Assembly: GCF_003626655.1 (NCBI RefSeq)
Contig: NZ_RBAN01000001.1
Location: forward strand, 1,798,001 to 1,862,000
Reading direction: 5' to 3'
Source: Micromonospora costi
GTDB taxonomy: Bacteria; Actinomycetota; Actinomycetes; Mycobacteriales; Micromonosporaceae
DNA: 64,000 bases
Part shown: piece by piece, positions 30,128 to 38,981 of the stretch
Layout: every line of letters begins with the position of its first letter
Numbering within the stretch: position 1 is the stretch's first letter
The notes under the pieces: generated by a model
Told to the model about the DNA's origin: nothing
The model's input: the letters and a program-made list of their open reading frames with translations, nothing else
The model's database searches: none
Position numbers and translations under genes: made by a program

Positions 30128-30709
30128 GTGACCAACCCGCCGCCGTCCGACCCGTCCGGGCCGCCCGAACCGCCCGGTGGGGAGCAGCCGCCGTCGCCCT
30201 ACGAACCGCCGCCGGGCCAGTCGCCCTACGCGCCACCCCCGGAACGCTCGCCGTACGCGCCGCCGCCGGAACGGTCACCGTACGGCCCTCCGCCGCCGGA
30301 GCCGTCGCCGTACGCCGGGCAGGGCGACCAGCCGCCGGGCGCCACCCCGCCGGACCAGCCGCCGTTCGGCCAGACGGGCGGCTACCACCCGGGACCACAG
30401 TGGGGGCAGCAACCGTCGTACGCCCCGCAGACGCCCTACGGGCAGTACGGCCCGGCGCCGGGCGGGCCGAGCCGCGGCACGAACGTGCTGGCCATCCTGT
30501 CGCTGATCTTCGCGTTCGTCTTCTCGCCGGCCGGCATCGTGCTCGGTCACCTGGCCAAGCGGCAGCTACGCACGAGCGGCGAGGAGGGCGACCAGCTCGC
30601 CACCTGGGGGCTGATCCTCGGGTACGTCTTCACCGCCCTGGGGCTTCTGGTGTGCTGCGGCTGGATCGCGCTGGTGGTCTTCGCGGGCGGCGACGGCACC
30701 AACTACTGA
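30128..30709 (+). CDS. DUF4190 membrane protein with Pro-rich N-terminus
   Basis: A 193-aa protein: residues 1-115 are repeats of PPERSPYAPP type (Pro/Tyr-rich), then two membrane helices typical of DUF4190 (NVLAILSLIFAFVFSPAGIV; LILGYVFTALGLLVCCGWI) joined by LGHLAKRQLRTSGEEGDQLA. DUF4190 proteins are actinobacterial and of unknown role. The GTG at 30128 has a strong GGAGGAGGAG upstream, ruling out the earlier ATG at 30053. A paralogue lies 1 kb away at 31741-32301. Confidence 0.85.
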   Translation: MTNPPPSDPSGPPEPPGGEQPPSPYEPPPGQSPYAPPPERSPYAPPPERSPYGPPPPEPSPYAGQGDQPPGATPPDQPPFGQTGGYHPGPQWGQQPSYAPQTPYGQYGPAPGGPSRGTNVLAILSLIFAFVFSPAGIVLGHLAKRQLRTSGEEGDQLATWGLILGYVFTALGLLVCCGWIALVVFAGGDGTNY

Positions 30710-30719
30710 CCGGGGCGGG

Positions 30720-31475
30720 TCAGCGGAACTGGGACTCGCGGACGCTGTTGCCGCCGTCGACCACCAGCATCTGGCCGGTGATGTAGGACGCGGCCGGCGA
30801 GCAGAGGAATGCGATGGCCGCCGCCACCTCGTCCGGTGTGCCGGGCCGACCGACCGGCGTGCCGAGGCCCTGCTTGATCTCCGCCATCGTGGACGCCGCC
30901 GTGTAGATCGTGCCGGGCGCGACCGCGTTCACCGTCACCCCGTCGGCGATCATCTCCATGGCGAGCGCCCGCGTCAGCCCCACCACGCCGGCCTTGGCCG
31001 CCGCGTACGCGGCCTCGGTGGGCAGCGCGTTGACCGGGCCGGCGGTGGCCGCCAGGTTGACGATCCGCCCCCAGCCGCGCTCGGCCATCCCGCCGATGAA
31101 CGCCCGGCTGCACAGGAACGCGGTGGTCAGGTTGCGGTCGATCTCGCCGCGCCACTCCTCGAAGCTGAGCTGGGCGACCGGGCGGAGCACCTCCGGGCTG
31201 GCCCGGCTCGCGAGGCCCGCGTTGTTGACCAGCACCTCGACGTCGCCGAGTTGCTCGGCGACCGCGTCGGCCAGCGCACCCACCTCGGACTCGTCGGTGA
31301 GATCGGCGACGAACCCGGTGACGCCCAGTTCACTCGCCCGTTCGTGGATCCGCCGGGTGGTGGAGACGATCGCCACCCGGGCGCCCAGGTCGGCGAGCCG
31401 GCGGGCCGTCGCGTAGCCGATGCCGTCGGGACTGCCCGCTCCGGTGACCAGCGCGACGCGGCCGTCGAGCCGCAT
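30720..31475 (-). CDS. SDR family oxidoreductase
   Basis: A 251-aa short-chain dehydrogenase. The coenzyme loop is [23 protein letters not shown] (Tyr-xxx-Lys) and the C-terminal LVVDGGNS tail are present. The residue aligning with the catalytic Ser, 13 before the Tyr, is a Thr ([16 protein letters not shown]), so activity may still be possible but is unusual. The frame is open to 31625 and a start there would add 50 Arg/Ala-rich residues; 31475 ([12 protein letters not shown]) is the usual family start. The substrate is unknown. Confidence 0.78.
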   Translation of the reverse strand: MRLDGRVALVTGAGSPDGIGYATARRLADLGARVAIVSTTRRIHERASELGVTGFVADLTDESEVGALADAVAEQLGDVEVLVNNAGLASRASPEVLRPVAQLSFEEWRGEIDRNLTTAFLCSRAFIGGMAERGWGRIVNLAATAGPVNALPTEAAYAAAKAGVVGLTRALAMEMIADGVTVNAVAPGTIYTAASTMAEIKQGLGTPVGRPGTPDEVAAAIAFLCSPAASYITGQMLVVDGGNSVRESQFR

Positions 31476-31740
31476 CGTCACCGGTTCGGGCAGCGGTGCC
31501 GGCGCGTCCTGACCGGCCGGGCTGGTGGGGGCGTTCGTGCGGCTGCGCCGGGCGAGGCCCGGACGGCTGGCGTCGCGTCTCGGTCGGCTGCCGGAACGGT
31601 CCGCGGCGCGCGCGTCTGTGGCCATGCCTGGATCCTGCCGGTTCCGGCCGGTCGGAGCAACGCGGCACCCGGACGCGGGGACATCGGGTTTGCCGGCCGC
31701 TGGCTACCCTGACGGCACCCGCACGTACTGGAGAGAGCGC

Positions 31741-32301
31741 ATGACCTATCCCCCACCGTCCGGCGGCCCCAACGATCCCACGTGGTCGGGTGCCCAGCAG
31801 GCGAGCCCGCCGCCCGCCGACCCGACGCTGCCCATGCCCGGTCAGCCGGTGCCGGCCCAACCCGGTCCGGTGGACCCGTACGCGCCGGTCGACCCGTACG
31901 CGGCCGGGGCGCAGCCGCCGGCCTCTCCCGCGTACCCGCCGCCCGGTTACGCGGCGCCCGGTTACGCGGCTCCGGGCTACCCGGCGCCGGGTTACCCGGG
32001 CTACGGCTACCCGCCCACCCCGCCGACCAACGGGATGGCGGTCGCCTCGATGGTCGTCTCCATCACGGGCGTCATGGGCATCTGCGGCTACGGCATCGGC
32101 GGCATCATCGGCGTCGTGGGCGCGATCCTCGGCCACGTGGCGAAGCGGCAGATCCGCGAGCGCGGCGAGGCCGGCGGGGGCATGGCCACCGCCGGGATCA
32201 TCATGGGCTGGATCTCGACGGCCATCGCGGTGCTCGCGGCGGTCGCCATCACCATCGCGATCATCTACGCCGCGAACCAGGACAGCTCCAGCGGCTACTG
32301 A
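31741..32301 (+). CDS. DUF4190 membrane protein (second copy)
   Basis: A 186-aa DUF4190 protein: Pro/Tyr/Gly-rich N-terminus with PGYAAPGYAAPGYPAPGYPG-like repeats (about residues 65-85), then two membrane helices (VASMVVSITGVMGICGYGIG...; IIMGWISTAIAVLAAVAIT) and the linker GHVAKRQIRERGEAGG. GGAGAG stands before the ATG at 31741. It is a paralogue of the gene at 30128; an SDR on the other strand separates the two. Confidence 0.85.
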   Translation: MTYPPPSGGPNDPTWSGAQQASPPPADPTLPMPGQPVPAQPGPVDPYAPVDPYAAGAQPPASPAYPPPGYAAPGYAAPGYPAPGYPGYGYPPTPPTNGMAVASMVVSITGVMGICGYGIGGIIGVVGAILGHVAKRQIRERGEAGGGMATAGIIMGWISTAIAVLAAVAITIAIIYAANQDSSSGY

Positions 32302-32309
32302 CGCCGGTG

Positions 32310-32337
32310 TCGTGCCGCCCGGCCCCGGGCGGCACGA
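32310..32337. terminator. Bidirectional terminator hairpin
   Basis: Perfect 13-bp arms TCGTGCCGCCCGG / CCGGGCGGCACGA with 2-nt loop, between the convergent DUF4190 and CoA-ester lyase genes. Confidence 0.75.
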
Positions 32338-32367
32338 CCGGTGCGTCGCCGACGGTCGCCGCGTGGC

Positions 32368-33321
32368 TCAGGCGGGCGGGGTGAACGAGGACGTGCGGGT
32401 CATCCCGGCGGCCCGCCCCTTGGCCGCCACGACCAGCGCCATCTTCCGCGACGCCTCGTCGATCATCTCGTCGCCCAGCATCACGGCGCCCAGCTTGCCG
32501 CCGGCCTCCGAGGTGTAGTGCTCGTACGCGTCGAGGATCAACTCGGCGTGGTCGTAGTCGGCCTGCGCCGGCGAGTAGACCTCGTTGGCCGCCTCGATCT
32601 GGCCGGGGTGCAGCACCCACTTGCCGTCGAAGCCGAGGGCGGCCGAGCGCCGAGCCACCTCGCGGAAGCCGTCCACGTCCCGGATCTGCAGGAACGGGCC
32701 GTCGATGGCCTGCTTGTCGTGCATCCGCGCGGCCATCAGGATGCGCATCAGGATGTAGTGGTACGGGTCGCCCGGGTAGTCCGGGATGAGGGCCCCGACC
32801 ACGAGGGACTTCATGTTGATCGAGGCCATGAAGTCCGCGGGGCCGAAGATGATCGTCTCGACCCGCGGCGAGGCGGCGGCGATCTCGTCCACGTTGACCA
32901 GACCGGCGGCGTTCTCGATCTGCGCCTCGATGCCGATCCGGCCGACCTCCAGGCCGAGCGTCTTCTCCAGCTGGGTGAGGGTCAGGTCCAGCCACTGCAC
33001 CTGGGCGGCGGTCTGCACCTTGGGCAGCATGATGCAGTCCAGGTTGGCGCCGGCGCCCTCGACCACGTCGATGACGTCCCGGTACGTCCACGGGGTGGTC
33101 AGGTCGTTGACCCGCACGACACGCGTCTTGCCGGCCCAGTCGCCCTCGTTGAGCGCCGCCACGATGTTCTTGCGGGCGTCCGGTTTGGCCAGCGGGGCCA
33201 CCGCGTCCTCCAGGTCGAGGAAGACCTGGTCGGCCGGAAGGCCCTGGGCCTTGCCGAGCATCTTGACGCTGGAGCCGGGTACGGCGAGGCAGGACCGACG
33301 GGGACGACCGACAGCGGCCAT
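32368..33321 (-). CDS. HpcH/HpaI (CitE-like) CoA-ester lyase
   Basis: A 317-aa TIM-barrel lyase with the CitE/malyl-CoA lyase motifs: LAVPGSSVKM, LDLEDAVAP, VVRVND, IMLPKV, EAQIENAAGL and FGPADFMASINM. These bind Mg2+ and the CoA ester. Family members cleave malyl- or beta-methylmalyl-CoA, which fits the MaoC-type dehydratase at 11.4 kb and the acyl-CoA dehydrogenase at 28.8 kb. GGAAGGAG precedes the ATG at 33321; the frame open to 34128 runs into the opposite gene. Divergent from the SDR at 33422. Confidence 0.88.
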   Translation of the reverse strand: MAAVGRPRRSCLAVPGSSVKMLGKAQGLPADQVFLDLEDAVAPLAKPDARKNIVAALNEGDWAGKTRVVRVNDLTTPWTYRDVIDVVEGAGANLDCIMLPKVQTAAQVQWLDLTLTQLEKTLGLEVGRIGIEAQIENAAGLVNVDEIAAASPRVETIIFGPADFMASINMKSLVVGALIPDYPGDPYHYILMRILMAARMHDKQAIDGPFLQIRDVDGFREVARRSAALGFDGKWVLHPGQIEAANEVYSPAQADYDHAELILDAYEHYTSEAGGKLGAVMLGDEMIDEASRKMALVVAAKGRAAGMTRTSSFTPPA

Positions 33322-33396
33322 GGGTGCGCTCCTTCCAGCGGCCGACGGCACGCCGACGCCAGCTGACGTAGACCGGAACTTAACGATCCCAAAGGG

Positions 33397-33414
33397 GGTT
33401 ACGCCACGGTAACC
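33397..33414. promoter_or_regulatory. Dyad between CoA-ester lyase and SDR
   Basis: GGTTAC (33397-33402) and GTAACC (33409-33414), 6-bp arms with a 6-bp spacer, in the divergent gap just upstream of the SDR start. Candidate operator for both genes. Confidence 0.5.
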
Positions 33415-33421
33415 TCGCGCC

Positions 33422-34267
33422 ATGACCGGGGTGAATGGAGCTGTGGAAGATCTCACTGGGCGGCGCCTCGTGGTGGTGACGGGCGCCAGCTCGGGCATCG
33501 GGTTGGCGGCCGCGGTCGATCTGGCGTGCCGCGGCGACCAGGTGGTACTGGTCGGCCGGGACCCGGCCCGCCTGCAGGCCGCCGGTGACCGGGTGCGCGA
33601 GGCGGCCGGCGAGCGGCCGGAACTGTTCCGGGCCGACTTCGCCGTGCTCGACGACGTCCGCCGGCTGGCCGAGAAGCTGCGCGCCGCGTACGACCGGATC
33701 GATGTGCTCGTGAACAACGCCGGCGCGATCGTGCTCCAGCCGATCACCACGGTCGACGGGTTCGAACTCAGCATCCAGGCCAACCACCTGGCGCCGTTCC
33801 TGCTCAGCAACCTGTTGCGGGACCGGATCGGGCGGACGGTGGTGACGGCCTCCGGCGCCCACCGCAGCGGCGCGCTGGACCCGGACGACCTGAACGCGCC
33901 GCTGCGCCGGTACCGGCCGATGACCGCGTACGGCACCAGCAAGCAGGCGAACATCCTCTTCGCCGCCGAGGCCGCGCGGCGGTGGCCGGAGGTACGCGCG
34001 CACAGCTTCCACCCCGGCGTGGTGCGCACCCGCTTCGCCAACGACAGCCGGCTGGTGGCTCTCGGCATGCGGCTGCTGCCGTTCCGCAGCCCGGAGAAGG
34101 GCGCCGAGACGCTGGTCTGGCTGGTCAACTCCGACCCGGCCCGGCTCGTCGACGGCGGCTACTACTACGACCGGCGGCTGCGCCGGCCCCTGCGCAAGGC
34201 GGCCGATCCGCAGCTCGCCGCCCGCCTCTGGACGGCCAGCGCAAAGGCCGTGGGCATCGACGAGTAG
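33422..34267 (+). CDS. SDR family oxidoreductase (retinol-dehydrogenase-like)
   Basis: A 281-aa short-chain dehydrogenase: TGASSGIG (residues 20-27), NNAG, YGTSK (Tyr-xxx-Lys) and the SFHPGVVRTRF segment of the retinol dehydrogenase/WWOX-like group. The catalytic Ser is in VTASGAHRS. It likely uses NADP(H); the substrate is unknown. The ATG at 33422 follows the GGTTAC dyad by 7 bp, so the operator would overlap the promoter of this gene. Confidence 0.85.
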   Translation: MTGVNGAVEDLTGRRLVVVTGASSGIGLAAAVDLACRGDQVVLVGRDPARLQAAGDRVREAAGERPELFRADFAVLDDVRRLAEKLRAAYDRIDVLVNNAGAIVLQPITTVDGFELSIQANHLAPFLLSNLLRDRIGRTVVTASGAHRSGALDPDDLNAPLRRYRPMTAYGTSKQANILFAAEAARRWPEVRAHSFHPGVVRTRFANDSRLVALGMRLLPFRSPEKGAETLVWLVNSDPARLVDGGYYYDRRLRRPLRKAADPQLAARLWTASAKAVGIDE

Positions 34268-34303
34268 GGCCGGCCGCTGCCGCGGCATCGAGGTACCTGG
34301 CGG

Positions 34304-36520
34304 TTACTCGCCGAGGTGGACGGGCAGGTTGGTCACCACGACGCCGGGCAGCGCACGCAGCGCGCGGCGCAGCCGCTGGCCGGTCCGGCTGTGCAGGAGC
34401 TGGTGCCGCCGCCGGCGGACGACCACCTCGGGCACGACGACGGTGAGCAGCACGTCGGGCCGGGAGGCGTGCAGCGCCTCCAGGTAGTGCGCCAGCGGCC
34501 CGATCACCGCTCGGTACGGCGACACGATCGTCTCCAGCCGGACGTGGTTGCCCCAGGCCTGCCACTGCTCGCGGAACCGGTCCGACTCGGCGTCCTCGGG
34601 AGCGATGTGCACGGCGAGGGTCGGCTGACCGAGGGACGCCGCGTACGCCAGGGCACGCAGCGACGCCCGGTTCAGCCGGGCGACCGGCACCACGACCAGG
34701 TGCCGGACCTGCTGCGGAAGTTCCTGGGCCTCGGCCGCCGCACCCGGTTCGGTCGCGCCGGGCAACGGCGCCGGTGCGACCGCCGTCCCGGCACCCGCGC
34801 CGTCGGGCGAGGCCTGCAGCGCCAGCGACCGGTGCAGCGTCCGGTAGTGCCGTTGGATGGCGCGGAACAGGAGGATCAGCAGCGGTACGGCGATCACCAC
34901 GACCCATGCGCCCTCAGTGAACTTGGCGAACGCGGCGGTGATCAGGACCAGTCCGGAGAGGACGGCGCCGACCCCGTTGAGGACCGCCCGCCGGCGCCAC
35001 CCGCGTCCGCGCCGCCGCCGCCAGTGCACGACCATCCCGCCCTGGGAGAGGGTGAACGCCAGGAAGACGCCGACCGCGTAGAGCGGGATGAGCGACTGGG
35101 TGTGTCCCCGGAACGCGACGAAGATCAAACCGGCGGCGAGGGCGAGCGTGGCCAGTCCGTCGTTGAACGCCAATCGGTCCCCCATGTGCAGGAACCGGCG
35201 CGGCGCGTGGCCGTCCCGGGCCATGAAGAAGAGCAGCCGGGGGAAGTCGTTGAACGCGGTGTTCGCGGCCAGCAGCAGGATCAGCGCGGTCGAGGCCTGG
35301 ATCAGCCCGTACCAGGGTCCGCTCGGGAAGCTCTGCCTGGCGAGCTGGGAGAGCAACGTCTGCTCCGGGACCGGTACCAGCCCGGACAGGTGGATGAGCA
35401 CGATGAGCCCGACGAAAAGCACCACGAGCATGCTGACCATCCAGGTCAGCGTCGTGCGGGCGTTGCGCCACTCGGTGCGCCGGAAGGCTGGTACGGCGTT
35501 CGACACCGCCTCGATACCGGTCATCGACACCGCGCCGGAGGAGAACGCGCGCAGCACCAGCAGCAGGCCGAGCGCTTCGGCCGCCGCCGTCGGCGGCGGT
35601 GGGACCGGCGCGAACCCCCGGCCGGCCGCGTGGGCGTAACCCGCGAGGAGCACCGCGATGACCGCCACCAGGAAGGCGTAGGTGGGTAGCACGAAGATGT
35701 TCCCGGCGACCCGCACGCCGCGGAGGTTGCCGGCGAGCAGCACGCCGATCACGAGGAGCCCGAGAGGCACGGCGAATGTGGTGAGCGCGGGCATCGCCGA
35801 GGTGATCGCCGCGATGCCGGCGGACACTGAGACCGCCACGGTGAGCACGTAGTCCATCATCAGGCCCGCAGCCGCGGCGAGGCCCGGGCCGCTGCCCAGG
35901 TTGTCGCTGGCGACGATGTAGGAGCCGGCGCCGTGCGGGTACGCGCGGATCGTCTGGCGGTACGAGGTACCCACGGCGATCATGAGCGTCACGAGGAGCG
36001 CCGCGAGCGGCAGCGACAGCGACAGGGCACCGCTGCCGGCGAGCAGCAGCACCCCCAGCATGGCCTCCGGCCCGTACGCGATGGAGCTGAGCAGGTCGGA
36101 GGAGAGCACCGGAAGCGCGACCAGCTTGCGCATGCGCTCGTACAGCACGGCGGTGCTGCGGAGCGGCGGCCCGAACAGCACGCGCCGGAGCCGGCTGAGG
36201 GCCCGGCCGAACCGACTCCCCGGGACGTAAGCGTGTTCCGTAGCGACGAGCTCGCCCGGCTCGTCGGTGCGGAACATCTCGATCGGGGCGAGGCGCCCGA
36301 ACCGGCTCGGCGCCGTCCGCCCGTCCAGGCGGCGCAGGGTCGGGTCGACCGGAAGCTCGGCGGACGACGTGGCCGCGGGCGGCGTACGCCACTGCTCGCC
36401 GATCCTGCGCAGCGAGGGCAGTTCCTCCGGGCCAAGGGGCGGAAACTCGGCCGACGGTGTGACGACCGTGCCCTGCGCACCCTCGTCCTCCTCGCCCTCC
36501 GCGCCGCGCCGCCCGGTCAT
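34304..36520 (-). CDS. APC-family permease (KimA/KUP-like) with C-terminal cytoplasmic domain
   Basis: A 738-aa transporter. A disordered N-terminus of about 130 residues precedes about 12 membrane helices (LSSDLLSSIAYGPEAMLGVL; SVSAGIAAITSAMPALTT; FNDFPRLLFFMARDG), and the last 170 residues form a USP-like soluble domain (LVVVPVARLNRASLRALAYA). This is the organisation of KimA-type K+ importers and related APC permeases. The substrate is not certain; potassium or amino acid uptake is inferred. The start at 36520 has GGAGGGAGGGG upstream, right behind the palindrome 36540-36599. Convergent with the SDR. Confidence 0.85.
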   Translation of the reverse strand: MTGRRGAEGEEDEGAQGTVVTPSAEFPPLGPEELPSLRRIGEQWRTPPAATSSAELPVDPTLRRLDGRTAPSRFGRLAPIEMFRTDEPGELVATEHAYVPGSRFGRALSRLRRVLFGPPLRSTAVLYERMRKLVALPVLSSDLLSSIAYGPEAMLGVLLLAGSGALSLSLPLAALLVTLMIAVGTSYRQTIRAYPHGAGSYIVASDNLGSGPGLAAAAGLMMDYVLTVAVSVSAGIAAITSAMPALTTFAVPLGLLVIGVLLAGNLRGVRVAGNIFVLPTYAFLVAVIAVLLAGYAHAAGRGFAPVPPPPTAAAEALGLLLVLRAFSSGAVSMTGIEAVSNAVPAFRRTEWRNARTTLTWMVSMLVVLFVGLIVLIHLSGLVPVPEQTLLSQLARQSFPSGPWYGLIQASTALILLLAANTAFNDFPRLLFFMARDGHAPRRFLHMGDRLAFNDGLATLALAAGLIFVAFRGHTQSLIPLYAVGVFLAFTLSQGGMVVHWRRRRGRGWRRRAVLNGVGAVLSGLVLITAAFAKFTEGAWVVVIAVPLLILLFRAIQRHYRTLHRSLALQASPDGAGAGTAVAPAPLPGATEPGAAAEAQELPQQVRHLVVVPVARLNRASLRALAYAASLGQPTLAVHIAPEDAESDRFREQWQAWGNHVRLETIVSPYRAVIGPLAHYLEALHASRPDVLLTVVVPEVVVRRRRHQLLHSRTGQRLRRALRALPGVVVTNLPVHLGE

Positions 36521-36539
36521 CCCACGCTCCCCTCCCTCC

Positions 36540-36599
36540 GCACTTTCACGGAAAGCGGCCCTTCCGGCGGCGGAATGCCGACTCTTTCCGAGAAAGTGC
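36540..36599. repeat. 60-bp palindrome with 16-bp arms upstream of the permease
   Basis: GCACTTTCACGGAAAG (36540-36555) and CTTTCCGAGAAAGTGC (36584-36599) pair at 15 of 16 positions, with a 28-bp spacer holding a smaller TTCCG/CGGAA stem. It lies between the EamA stop and the permease ribosome site, as operator, terminator or a dispersed element. Confidence 0.8.
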
Positions 36600-36627
36600 G
36601 CCCGCGCGGGGGCGGCGGAGTGGCGGC

Positions 36628-37584
36628 TCAGTCGGGCAGCGGGCTGGCGTCGGCGGGGACGGGGGCCGGCTCGGCGCGGCGGCCGGCGCGCGCGCCGCCG
36701 AGCACCACCACGGCCACCCCGGCCAGCAGCAGCGCCAACCCGGGCAGGGCGAGGGGGCGGGGCAGCTGACCGAGCCAGACCCAGCCGATGAGCGCGGCGC
36801 CCGGAGCCTCCAGCAGGACCAGCACGCTCACCGTCGTGGCGGAGATCCGGTGCAGCGCGTAGTTGAACATCGAGTGCCCGAGCAGTTGGGCGCCGGCCAC
36901 CAGGGCGAGGATCGCCAGCCAGGTGCGATTGTCGAAGCCGACCAACCGCACCCCGCCGACCAGGCAGACGACCAGCAGGATCACGGCACAGACCCCGTAG
37001 CAGATCGTGGTGTACGTCGTGGTGCTGATGCTGGTCCGCGCGCGCTCCCCGAAGGCGGTGTAGACCGCCGCGAACATCCCGCCGGCCACGGCGAGCAGGT
37101 CGCCCGCGACGGCCCGGCCGGACACGGCGAAGTCGGCACCGGTGGCCACCGCGGCACCGACCACCGCCACGCCGATCCCGGCCCAGACCACCAGCGGCAG
37201 CCGCCGGCCCTGCCCCCGCGCGATCAACCCCTGCCACACCGGCTGGGTCGCGCCCAGGGCGGTCGCCGCGGCGACCGAGGTGAGCTGAGGGCTCGGCATC
37301 CAGGTGGCGAAGTGCGCGGCCAGCGCGACACCGGAGAGCACGCAGTACCAGCCCTCGCGCCGCCCGGCGCCCACCGTCAGTCTCCGGAACTCGGCCCGCC
37401 GGCGGGTCATCGAGACCGGCCCGACCACGGCGACGGCGAGCAGGTTGCGCCAGAACGCGACGGCCAGGGCGGGAGCGGCCGCGAAGGCGATCAGCGGCGC
37501 CGACGACGAGACGGCGACGACGGCGAGGGCGACCGCGCCCGTGGTGAGCGGGTCGAGCGGCGGGCGGTGCGGAGGCGAGGACAC
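36628..37584 (-). CDS. EamA/DMT family transporter
   Basis: A 318-aa integral membrane protein with ten predicted helices in two five-helix repeats (FWRNLLAVAVVGPVSM; LTSVAAATALGATQPVWQG; GDLLAVAGGMFAAVYTAFGE; VSVLVLLEAPGAALIGWVWL), as in EamA metabolite exporters. The start is GTG at 37584 with GAGGA 8 bp upstream; a TTG at 37593 sits too near that site. Its substrate is unknown. It is divergent from the HAD phosphatase. Confidence 0.85.
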   Translation of the reverse strand: MSSPPHRPPLDPLTTGAVALAVVAVSSSAPLIAFAAAPALAVAFWRNLLAVAVVGPVSMTRRRAEFRRLTVGAGRREGWYCVLSGVALAAHFATWMPSPQLTSVAAATALGATQPVWQGLIARGQGRRLPLVVWAGIGVAVVGAAVATGADFAVSGRAVAGDLLAVAGGMFAAVYTAFGERARTSISTTTYTTICYGVCAVILLVVCLVGGVRLVGFDNRTWLAILALVAGAQLLGHSMFNYALHRISATTVSVLVLLEAPGAALIGWVWLGQLPRPLALPGLALLLAGVAVVVLGGARAGRRAEPAPVPADASPLPD

Positions 37585-37685
37585 GAGGAGCAATCCTCAC
37601 ACGGCCCGGGTCACCACGGACCGTGCGCGCTCCGCTACGATCACGCGGTCCGCGCCGGCGACCCCCCGTCCGGAGGCGTTCCCCC

Positions 37686-38399
37686 ATGCCCAGGTTCCAG
37701 GCCGTACTCTTCGACTTCTTCGGCACGCTGACCCGGTCCGTGCAGCGTGGCGAGGCCCACCACGGCACCGCCCGGCTGCTCGGCTGCACCAACGAGACGC
37801 TCGCCGCGGTGCTCGACCGCACCTTCTACGAGCGGGCGACCGGCCGGCTCGGCAACGCGGAGGCGACGCTGCGCTGGGTCTGCGCGCAGGCCGGGGTACA
37901 CCCGTCCGATGGGGCGGTGCAGGCCGCCGTGGCGTCCCGGCACCGGGCCGTACGCGCCGACACCCGGCTGCGGCCGGACGCCGTGCCCACGCTGGCCGCG
38001 CTGCGCCAGCGTGGCCTGCGCACCGGCGTGATCAGCGACTGCACCCACGAGCTGCCCGCCTTCCTGCCGGACCTGGCGATCGCGCCCCTGCTCGACGTGC
38101 GGGTCTTCTCCGTGCAGGTCGGGCGGTGCAAGCCGGACCCGGAGGTCTACCTCGCGGCGTGCCGGCGGCTGGAGCTGCCGCCCGAGGCGTGCCTGTTCGT
38201 GGGCGACGGCGGCAGCCAGGAACTCACCGGGGCGGAGCGGGCCGGGATGGCCGCGGCCCGCTTGGCCGCGCCGGATCTCGCCGAACACATGGTGTTCAAC
38301 GCCGACCTCGGCTGGAGCGGCCCGGTGCTCGGCTCGCTGCGCGAGGTGCTCGACCTGGTCGACGCCGGCGTCGCGGCCACCGCCCACGGGCACGGCTGA
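37686..38399 (+). CDS. HAD-superfamily hydrolase
   Basis: A 237-aa haloacid-dehalogenase-fold hydrolase: motif I LFDFFGTLT, motif II VISDCTHEL, motif III KPDPEVYL and motif IV VGDGGSQEL. The cap domain (residues 20-95) is helical, as in phosphoglycolate- or haloacid-type subfamily I. Likely a phosphatase of small molecules. Note motif I reads Asp-Phe-Phe-Gly-Thr rather than DxDGT; this is common in subfamily I members. The ATG at 37686 gives a full N-terminal strand. Confidence 0.85.
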   Translation: MPRFQAVLFDFFGTLTRSVQRGEAHHGTARLLGCTNETLAAVLDRTFYERATGRLGNAEATLRWVCAQAGVHPSDGAVQAAVASRHRAVRADTRLRPDAVPTLAALRQRGLRTGVISDCTHELPAFLPDLAIAPLLDVRVFSVQVGRCKPDPEVYLAACRRLELPPEACLFVGDGGSQELTGAERAGMAAARLAAPDLAEHMVFNADLGWSGPVLGSLREVLDLVDAGVAATAHGHG

Positions 38400-38414
38400 C
38401 GCGGCCGGGCGCCG

Positions 38415-38927
38415 TCAGCGGCGGCGGACCCGGTGCAGCCGGAACGGCCGGCGGGTCGGCCGCGCCGCCGGGGTGTCCCGGGGCGGCTCGGCGAGAGACC
38501 CGCTGGGCAGGGCGTCACCGGAGACCGGCTCGCCGGCCGGGGTCAGCCGGTTGACGGCGCAGCCCTCGTCCGCCCAGCGCCGCATGAGGTCCGCGGCCGG
38601 CCCGTGCGCGTTCAACCGCTTCCCGGCCAGCAGCGGCGCGACGGTGTCCCACTCCTCGCTGCCGGGACGCACCCGGCTGACCGCGGCCGGCCACGTCACG
38701 ACCCGTCCCCCGTGGTCGCCCCGCATCGTCACGTGCGCCTCGGCGGCGTCGGCCAGCCCCGGCGCGGCCTGCTCGCCGGGACCGGTGACCACGAGCAGCG
38801 TGCCGTCGAGCGTGGCGCACCAGAGCGCCCGGGCGGGACCGCCGGCCACGCTCACCCAGGCCACCGCCGCCTTCTTGATCACCTCGTCGACCAGGGGCGT
38901 GCTGCCCCGCCGGTCCTCGTCCGTCAC
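38415..38927 (-). CDS. Hypothetical protein (possible flavin-type split barrel)
   Basis: A 170-aa protein; residues 10-110 (VDEVIKKAAVAWVSVAG; ALWCATLDGTLLVVTGPGEQ; RGDHGGRVVTWPAAVSRV) predict a beta-barrel as in pyridoxamine 5'-phosphate oxidase-like split-barrel proteins, but no cofactor motif is decisive. The C-terminus is Pro/Arg-rich. The GTG at 38927 with GAGAGG upstream is preferred over 38945. It is convergent with the HAD gene (15 bp). Function unknown. Confidence 0.6.
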   Translation of the reverse strand: MTDEDRRGSTPLVDEVIKKAAVAWVSVAGGPARALWCATLDGTLLVVTGPGEQAAPGLADAAEAHVTMRGDHGGRVVTWPAAVSRVRPGSEEWDTVAPLLAGKRLNAHGPAADLMRRWADEGCAVNRLTPAGEPVSGDALPSGSLAEPPRDTPAARPTRRPFRLHRVRRR

Positions 38928-38981
38928 AGAGGCATCCTCTCCCACCGGGCGTGGTCGCGTCAGCGTCGGCGTACGGATCGC

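Noticed and set aside
36520..36627. c-di-AMP (ydaO-type) riboswitch before the KimA-like permease
   Set aside because: The leader is too short and lacks the conserved ydaO-type core; only the palindrome is visible.
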